Shown here one piece after another: positions 56,740 through 64,000 of a stretch of DNA of 64,000 nucleotides (position 1 is its first letter; each line of letters opens with the position of its first letter). Origin of the DNA: Pectinophora gossypiella (lineage: Eukaryota > Arthropoda > Insecta > Lepidoptera > Gelechiidae); the NCBI RefSeq assembly GCF_024362695.1, contig NC_065404.1, forward strand, positions 12,936,604 through 13,000,603, in the 5' to 3' direction. The notes below the pieces were generated by a model. It saw only the letters and a program-made list of their open reading frames with translations. It had not been told where the DNA came from and did not search any database. Made by a program: the position numbers and the translations under genes.

Positions 56740-56995
56740 CCCCGATACCGACCCCGCCGGCGTGGTCGACGATTTCCCTCATTCAGCGCTTATCGCTATC
56801 GACCCACTAGGGTCGATTAATTCTCTCAAATATTTTTCCTCTCAGACGACGCCGTGAGCCGAGGTTCGCGCCCAACGGGGCACCCTCAGGCCTGTTGTCT
56901 TAAACGGGTTAGAGCCGTCAGCGCTCCCCATTTGTCCGGCCAAGTAGTTAATGCCATCTGCGGCAAATCTACAATAAGTCACGTCAAAAAAAAAA
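56740..56995 (+). repeat. Dispersed repeat E (fullest copy; probable LINE 3' UTR)
   Basis: Runs from CCGATACCGACCCCGCCGGC to AAGTCACGTCAAAAAAAAA and ends in an A-run, which suggests reverse transcription from an RNA 3' end. It has an 8-bp hairpin (56798-56817, loop ACTA). No coding frame is attached. Confidence 0.65.
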
Positions 56996-57308
56996 TCTGT
57001 GTGGTAATTTTTACACCCCACATCAACATCCATTTTATGACGCTAAGACAAAGATTAAGCAAATTGGCTTCTGAAGACCTGACAGTATTTACACAGTCGT
57101 AAACCACATCTATATGAGTGAATATTTTATTAATCCCCCTTATGAAAAAAAAAATATTTTAGACTCCAACTTATGATTTCAGCACCGGATACGCATGCTC
57201 TACGCTTATAGGATTTAACTGATCTAACTGAGGTCACTGGCCTATTAACTTTTCAAGATTATTAATTTTGTTACGTATTTCATTTTTTAGTGATGATAGG
57301 TAAGCTTT

Positions 57309-57666
57309 TTGTAGCCGTGGCAGCCCAGTTAGTAGAACGCTTGCTACTCACTTTGAGGTCGCAGGTTCCAGCATATGCCTAAACCAATGATTGTCGAATA
57401 TGTTTTCGAATACATGTTTGGATCATAAATGATTATCACGTGCTCAACGGTGAAGGAAAACATCGTGAAGAAACCCACATTAACGAGAAATGCATTTTCT
57501 GAGATATGTGATAGGTCACATATAGGTTAAGACCTAAGGGCTGGTTTTTCCTTCGCAGGTGGCAGGGTGAGACAGGCAGTCGCTTCTGTAAAGAACCGGA
57601 CCTGTCAAATCTTCAGGTTAGGTTAGCGGACCCTGTGGAAATCGGGATAATGCTAGGGAGATGATG
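57309..57666 (+). mobile_element. tRNA-derived SINE, family C (full length)
   Basis: Head GCAGCCCAGTTAGTAGAACG and a B-box-like GCAGGTTCCAGC; body AACATCGTGAAGAAACCCAC; tail CTGTCAAATCTTCAGGTTAG to GGGAGATGATG. Exact 11-bp target duplications aggtaagcttt at 57298-57308 and 57667-57677. Confidence 0.85.
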
Positions 57667-57679
57667 AGGTAAGCTTTGG

Positions 57680-59065
57680 ACTACAATCTCACCTGATGTT
57701 AAGTGACGATGTGATCAAGGACAGGACATGCTATACATTAATCCAAAGTATGATTTACGACCGGTCAATTTCCCGAACAAATAAGACTTATCAACATGTA
57801 AAACAATTCGTAACTTTTCTAATTGGCGCGCAACTACTCGTGTTTCTCAACCAACGAGCAGCACTACTTTCTGTAGGTGATGGTACACGAGCAACAAACA
57901 CTATAATTCCACCCTTTATTTACATTACTAACACCATATAATTATGTTAATAACAAAATATAAAATGCAAATAGATTAAGCACGAAACAGATACGCCACT
58001 ACGAGACAAGATTCCACCTGCGCGCAAAATATTAATATTAATATCTATTAATAACCATAACCCCATGTCGGACATAGACGACATGCAAAATGGCATGATG
58101 GCACGATCGGTACCCTTCCCTCATCAGTCATAACGGACGTCAACGGCTAAGCGCTCATTCAAATTGCCAACCGATGACGGCGTGCTTTCGCGACCCCTGG
58201 CTTGTCTATGGCCGAAGGACACCGATTAGGAGAGATATGTATAAATTACATTGTGCCTAAAGAGTAGAAGCCTCTGAGAGACGCACTAATTTACACTTTA
58301 CCTATGTCTATATAGTGTTTGTAGATCGTAAGAGTTAAGTACTACATTAACCAAAAATACTTTAGAAACAATAATAATGTTTAATCTTTATTACCCTATA
58401 AAAGGCAACTTAGAAATATAATACAATGTATCCACCATTTCTAACAGATACAAAAATGGAACTAATATGTACTTACAACACAACGATTTTTTTACCCGAT
58501 TATAAATTATCAAGTAGGTAGTAGGCATTTAACCAGCCTTTTGTCACGTCTGTAACTCACCTACTCTTCACATCCCCGGCATTACGGCGGGGACATACTT
58601 TTTACGTCATTAGACATCGGGTGGATCAGGGTAGATCAGTTATAGCGGTTACCGCATCGTTCTATCGCCGCCATCCGCCAGTGTGGAGCGTGCCTTATGA
58701 CTCGGGAAAATACCCCATACTTTATTGAATGTGCTGTCATTATTGACTTTTGAGTTTCGAACGTAACATTTTTCTTTTTTTTGTTTGTGGTAGAGTTTGT
58801 ATATTGATTTCATGTATTTATTATGGTCGCATTCTTGATTATGATTTAAGAAGTGAAAGATTTATTTTAAAATACAGATTACTGGATTTCATTTGATTTT
58901 CTAGATTTATTGCTTTAATGCGTTTACGTAGTAAGTAATTGTAACTCGGACTAAGTAGAAGAGTTTTTTTATATATTGAAAAAGAACTACCTCTATACTC
59001 CACAATGAAAACCGTAAATTCACGTCTTCATATATAATATAAACACATATATGTATAAGCTCTTG
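57680..59065. other. No gene seen
   Basis: Unique AT-rich sequence without a supported feature. Confidence 0.35.
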
Positions 59066-59069
59066 CTTC

Positions 59070-59155
59070 AGAACAATAAGGACGCCCATTTTTACCGTTG
59101 CTAAATGTTTTGTAAATGTTTGTGTGCAATAAAGTACATTTGATTTGATTTGGTA
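59070..59155 (+). repeat. LINE 3' tail
   Basis: GTGTGCAATAAAGTACATTT and a GATTT run, similar to 21062-21162. Confidence 0.55.
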
Positions 59156-59159
59156 AGTA

Positions 59160-60920
59160 TATAAAAACAATCCATGTGGTCCATGTATTGTGCATCGCAG
59201 TCAGAAAACATCCCCACTCACAGACAACGAATGCATCATTGGAAACGAAACGGAAACGCGGCAATAAACATTCATTTCCAAATTAAACACACCTACCTGC
59301 GTGTTTACCATCACGAAATCACTAAATGAATAAAACAGTGAGGAATCCGAGCCCCGTAAATTCGCATTCGGCGAATATCAATTTGGCAACGCGACGGGGC
59401 GAGGAGGGGGGGGACCCGTCCGATAAATAAAAAATATATAAAGATACACAGTACGCAACATGAAAGCGGTGAATGGCACTTGTGAAAAATGGACTTGCCG
59501 CTCTTCCAGGGAAGCAATCATTCAAACTGCCTGTTGTCTGTTTGCGCCTCTGCTCTTTTCCACCTAAGCGTCGGATATTTTTTGCAATTTTTTTTCGGCA
59601 ATGTCATTCGCAGAGCTCAGGTGTGGGGACACGTGGTCCTAACCGAAAAAAAAGCAAATATTAATAACAGGCATTTTTTAAAGTCCTCGGCACAGGGCAA
59701 TCGTTTATTGTTGTCAATATTCCGTAAATGATTTGAGTATGATGCGGCGTTTTCGCGCGCTACCTTGCGGCCTTTTGTTGGAGGTGGGCGGAGCGACGTT
59801 AACGCAGCTAAATTTCGCACTTTGTTGTGTTTATTTATTATCTACTGGACAGGTTGCTGCGTTCCCGATATTTCTTAGCCTGAAAAGTGTTTCACTAGTT
59901 TATTTGGTAGGTACTTTGCGCGTAATGATTGGAGCGTAAACACATTGATTACCCAGAAGTAGGCGTGCGCGATGAGTCTAATCAGGGGCAATTTACGAGT
60001 TGTTCGGTGCTACATGCCTCGTCCGCCGCCTACCTACAATCCCATTCGCTCCCCCACGAGCCCCTAGGTGAGTTCCGCAGCATTTTTCCTAATTAAAATA
60101 ATGCCTACTTCATTCTCCCCCATTCATTAACCCAATGTACTGTAGATAAACGTTGTTTGCCCGAAAGACGGGCCCCACTTACAAATATGCTGGTTTCGCC
60201 CATTTCCCTAAAATGCGTGGGGTTTTTATCGCTCGCTTTTGCGAACACACTTTTGTTGCTTCAAATTTTAATTAGCTACATTTAATTGCAAAATATTATC
60301 CTGGTGCTAATTGATGCTTCCAGGAAAATTGGGGATGTCCGAAATAATTATTCTGGGGAACTTTCCTTAAGGACGGTTGTACGTGTAAAATATTCGTGGC
60401 GATTCAGTATTTTTTCTGGAAAGTCGCAGTCAAGCTGGTATTTAACCCGGATCGCGCAAACTGCATAATTTCGCCACTAATGAGAAGAGAGTCGGGCTGG
60501 TCTAATTAGCGCGCAGTAAGACGCCACTAAACAGACGAGTGAATGGGGAGGCCATGCTTTGTGGAATACCTAGGATTTCTGCTCGCTAACTGTGTGTCAC
60601 GCCGGCAAATCGTACCAATTAATTTCCTAATGAAAGTCGACAGATCTGGGTGTGAATTACTTCTATATTTGGTGTGGAAATTATTGAATCAATACTTATA
60701 TGCGGGTTTAACACGAGAACATACTAAACTATACTCCATATTATAAATATGGTATGTCTGATATTATGAAGTAGTCTACAACTTACATCACTTGTGCGTC
60801 GGTAAGTATTAGAAAAACCTATGACCCGCATCGCCTCTTAATTATATAGGACTTAAATATAGCTAACAAGTAGTGTATATACCCTGTCTACCCTTTCAAG
60901 GATAAGAGCGTGATGCTATT
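59160..60920. other. No gene seen; unique sequence with GC-rich patches
   Basis: 59390-59420 is a G-rich stretch; 59740-59800 and 59990-60070 are GC-richer. Several short open frames overlap here, but none has a domain, splice support or a familiar peptide. Confidence 0.35.
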
Positions 60921-60929
60921 TTACGTCAA

Positions 60930-61310
60930 AATGTAAAAAATCGGTACAGAGTACCAAATCCAAACCTTAGAATTAGCGAAGTACCAGGGCGACAGAGCTG
61001 CGAGAGTGTCCTCGTCTAATGAAGTGTTCGTTAGTAGACACGAAGTAGACAGCTCCATGCCTTCAAGACGTTTACATGATAGCATAGGTTTTATAAAAAC
61101 TATCCAACTATTTAGGTAGCCAATCGGGGGAAACCGTATAAATTCTACTTTTAAAAACGAAATTGTACTAAAAACCAAATTGGTGTACATAGAAAAACCA
61201 AATTCACCCCGTAGAATCAGCGAAGGAGTACCAGGGTAGTAGAGCCGTGAGGGTGTCGCTCTAATGAAGTGTTCGCTTTGACACGCGTGTTCGTTAGCAG
61301 ACCACTCCAC
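60930..61310. repeat. Diverged local duplication
   Basis: Two blocks (about 60948-61045 and 61198-61310) share GAATTAGCGAAG/GAATCAGCGAAG, AGTACCAGGG, GAG(C)GTGTC and CTAATGAAGTGTTCG in the same order and orientation, about 250 bases apart. Confidence 0.55.
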
Positions 61311-61599
61311 GCCGCAGTGCGACTTCCTCGAATTTACCACTTAAGTGCCGCGATACACCTGTTAGTTGCACTTACTTATCTTCTATTTTTGTGGGGAATT
61401 TTCTTATTAAAATTTCTAGTTGGAAAGTGGTTCTCATTTCTGTGTTTGTTGGTAAAAAATATTAATAAACCGAATAAGTTTGCTACATATTATTGTCTTT
61501 CTAGTCTAGTTTTAGAGGTTTACAACTTAAACTGATTAAGTTTATATTTATAAGGAATTATTTAAAACTGCTGTCCTCATCAGTGTCATTATAGTCAGA

Positions 61600-61685
61600 A
61601 AGCCCTCAACGCTCCCCTTATGCCCGGCCAATATTGAATGCCTTGTGCGACAAATCTACAATAAGTCACATAAAAAAGTGGCCTG
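61600..61685 (+). repeat. Dispersed repeat E, 3' piece
   Basis: AACGCTCCCCTTATGCCCGG ... GCGACAAATCTACAATAAGT and an A-run. Confidence 0.55.
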
Positions 61686-61689
61686 GCAT

Positions 61690-62475
61690 AATATACATAA
61701 TTAAATTATATAAGTAGTCAATAGCTACATCCAGTCACCGAACAAGCCATCATCCTGTGGCTTGCAGTGGGCTATTATTATTAAAGAGTACTTATAATTA
61801 CTGCACATTCGTGACGTAATATTTAAACTTTTACTCACTTTCATTCGACTAATTCAAATAAAGCTAAATCATAACAAACACAAATCCTTGGTGCTACCCT
61901 ATAAGCATGGAGATACTTCAGATACAAGTATAATCTGTATATGAACTGGCTAATACTTAATTGCGTACTATGTCCACACAATGGTCCACGTAATCAGCCC
62001 GCGAGACCAACAATATACCCTGTACGCAGTAGGGTTGTCAGGACCCGGATTTTTCTTGAGTTTGTTGACAGTCCTTCATTGCAATTGGTGGTCTATTTAT
62101 TTATTTACTTTAACGAAGACTAACATCTGAATAGTACAGTAAATAATATAACTTAGAGTAAATAATTATTATGGCGATAGATCTTAAAAAAAGAGACTAC
62201 CCTACATACTAAATAGTTTGCCTAAGAACATCCGTCTCGAACCAAACAAAAGTTTAAAAACTACTTAAACAATAGCTTTTAGATTCGTGTCCTGGCTAAT
62301 TCATGCTACTAATTGTTTATTTGGTTAATTTATTTAATTGTGATATACGTACAAATTACTATTACATGTATTTGTTATTAGTAGAGACTCTTTCCTACAG
62401 ACAAACTGTTTAAACAGTTTATTTTATTTTTTAAACAGTTTTGCAGGGCATTGATAAATTGTATATTTAGTAGTA
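61690..62475. other. No gene seen
   Basis: AT-rich. An 18-bp palindrome AAACTGTTTAAACAGTTT is at 62403-62420. Confidence 0.35.
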
Positions 62476-62479
62476 CATA

Positions 62480-62670
62480 ACATAACATAAACAGCCTATA
62501 TACGTTCCCCCTGCTGGGCACAGGCCTCCCCTCAATCAACCGAAGGGGGTATGGAGCATACTCCACCACGCTGCTCCTATGCGGGTTGGTTGAGGTGTTT
62601 TTACGGCTAATAGCCGGGACCAACGGCTTAGCGTGCCTTTCGAAGCACGGAATCATCTTAGGAAAATTCA
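62480..62670 (-). mobile_element. SINE-like repeat, family D, with shared core
   Basis: TGCTGGGCACAGGCCTCCCC and CTCCACCACGCTGCTCC are followed by CCGGGACCAACGGCTTAGCG, the reverse of the core found in families A and B (62613-62650). The head was not identified. Confidence 0.6.
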
Positions 62671-62702
62671 TGAAAATGTTATTGTTTTTTAAATTATTTT
62701 CA

Positions 62703-62790
62703 GTTCGACGGAAAATTCCACCTGATATCAACTCGGCATCATGGTCTCAATTATCACACAAAGTTTTCGTTATGATGTCACTAACACTAA
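62703..62790 (+). repeat. Dispersed repeat H
   Basis: GGAAAATTCCACCTGATATC ... ATCATGGTCTCAATTATC ... TTTTCGTTATGATGTCACT, matching 23727-23812. Confidence 0.55.
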
Positions 62791-63120
62791 CAAAATAAAT
62801 AAATAAATAACACGCTGTATTTAGAACAAACTAGTAAAACTGAAGTATCTTATTTCTACAATAAATTATAAATCTACATCTAATCTTTTTTAAAAATAAA
62901 ATTGTGTCACCCCTACGGCCCCCGTAGGTCGGGTAATCCAACTATTCAATTTTCAGGCCAAAAGGATTGCCGGGACTGGGTTTTTTATCTCACCCTGATC
63001 CGTACAAGCAGTTATTGCGGCGATACCGCAAGTCTTATGAGATCTATTGTGTTAGCTTCTCTTTATTTTTTTGGCGAATATGACGAACTGGACGAGGAAA
63101 AAGTTGATTGAGATGAAGAA

Positions 63121-63388
63121 GGTACTAGGGATAATAATGTATATTGTATACATTGTAATGTGTTGCTGTAGTTCCAAGATGGTACTCGGTATAATAATAC
63201 GTATATATGGTATACAGTCAGGAGTACTAATATTTATACACTTTGAAACCATGTCACATTAACTTTTTTGACAAATTGAACTGTAAGTCTCACTAATTGT
63301 CAAACATGTTAGTGCGATAGGGTTCTAAAGTGGGTACATGATATTGCTCATGACTGTACATTATAATGTGTTGCTGTAGTTTCAATTA
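63121..63388. repeat. 60-bp tandem duplication, second unit split by a MITE
   Basis: Unit 1 is 63121-63180. Unit 2 starts at 63181 (GGTACTCGGTATAATAAT) and resumes at 63359 (CATTATAATGTGTTGCTGTA). Unit 1 keeps the uninterrupted junction TATACATTGTAATG. Confidence 0.75.
63215..63356. mobile_element. 142-bp Tc1/mariner-type MITE
   Basis: Same family and length as 26378-26519, opposite orientation. TA flanks at 63213-63214 and 63357-63358. The neighbouring tandem unit shows the empty site, confirming the TA duplication. Confidence 0.85.
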
Positions 63389-63389
63389 G

Positions 63390-64000
63390 ATAAGTAGGTA
63401 CTTAGAGTAAACCATGACATCAAAACACATATTATGAAAAATTTTACCTACCATAATTAGTGAGGTAACACCAACCTATAGTGAGGCAGGTTGTGGACAT
63501 CACCACTCCGATTTTTTAAAATTATATTTGCCATCTATCTCTCTTAGAACAGATAACACTTACCATAAAGTGAGAAAAAAATATTTTTGTCTCTTTCCTA
63601 CCTAAAATCTAACTAATTATCTTACAAAATTTGCCAAAAACAATGTAAATACTTCCGTCTAAAAATAGTCAGTCGAAACATTAGGCAACTTGTCTAATTG
63701 TTGCGAGATTAACGCCAGGGGAAAACTCAAAACATGGAGGAAAAAACCTATTATCCTTTCTGTTTTGCGAGGTGAGGAAGGATATTACAAAACTGCCCAA
63801 GTGAGAATCAGACTTACACGCTTAGGGTTCCATACTTAAAATAATGTACCTAATAAATGAGCTGCCGTACCCACTGTACTAAGGTATATTCGCTAACACA
63901 GAGCACAGTAACCAAGTTACTTGTGGTTAGTGCCTCTACTTAAAGGTACTCGTTAATTCATAATTTAGTTGCAATGAAATATAAATATATTTAATTCATA
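63390..64000. other. No gene seen
   Basis: AT-rich end of the window without a supported feature. Confidence 0.35.

Noticed and set aside
60921..61340. 139-codon open frame on the minus strand
   Set aside because: It spans both halves of the local duplication, but the halves read in different frames, so there is no protein constraint.
62902..63111. 69-codon frame ending in an acidic stretch, possible exon
   Set aside because: Only a weak exon impression; no partner exon or homology that I recognise.
1..64000. CRISPR array, operons or other prokaryotic systems
   Set aside because: No regularly spaced identical repeats with unique spacers, no ribosome-binding sites or gene packing; all evidence points to an insect genome.

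Overview
This window looks like non-coding, repeat-laden euchromatin from an insect, most likely a moth or butterfly (Lepidoptera). The base composition is AT-rich. There is no bacterial-style gene packing, and I could not support any host protein exon or host RNA gene. The repeats are those expected of lepidopteran genomes: tRNA-headed SINEs with 10-15 bp target-site duplications, many LINE 3' ends (short AATAAA tails, GATT or GTATT runs, RTE-like C-termini), a 142-bp TA-flanked MITE, and a BEL/Pao LTR retrotransposon. The order assignment is inferred from these families, not from a host gene. || Layout. 1-9.45 kb: scattered LINE and SINE relics, one imperfect inverted-repeat element (7.64-8.28 kb) and a 60-bp (AT)n run. 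9.454-15.765 kb: one complete BEL/Pao element with 5-bp target duplications, 326/327-bp LTRs that differ only by one T in a T-run, primer-binding site, polypurine tract, and one uninterrupted 1863-codon Gag-Pol frame. 15.8-33 kb: SINE copies from three families, MITEs and long unique stretches, some GC-richer than their surroundings. 33.16-33.63 kb: five exact TATCGATA octamers. 34.8-38.9 kb: more SINE and LINE pieces and a degenerate tandem repeat at 36.57-36.70 kb. 38.98-41.07 kb: a foldback cluster with three nearly identical ~380-bp arms in + / - / + order, followed by smaller nested hairpins; this is the most unusual structure here. 41.2-48.3 kb: a dense SINE/LINE patch that includes a LINE tail split by two separate SINE insertions with clean target duplications. 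48.3-64 kb: mostly unique sequence with isolated repeats, a CACGT/ACGTG cluster at 50.64-50.72 kb, a local diverged duplication at 60.9-61.3 kb, and a tandem duplication at 63.1 kb whose second unit carries a MITE. || How parts work together. The BEL element is self-contained: its polyprotein supplies capsid/nucleocapsid, protease, reverse transcriptase, RNase H and integrase, and its LTRs, primer site and polypurine tract supply the cis signals. The SINEs carry their own pol III internal promoters and would depend on LINE enzymes; LINE 3' ends are present, but no intact LINE ORF is in the window. At least three SINE families with different heads share one ~36-bp central segment, and one family has a head resembling the 5S rRNA internal promoter. 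Nothing here is a gene system in the prokaryotic sense. The strongest leads are the foldback cluster, the 5S-like/core-sharing SINEs and the two transcription-factor-site clusters.
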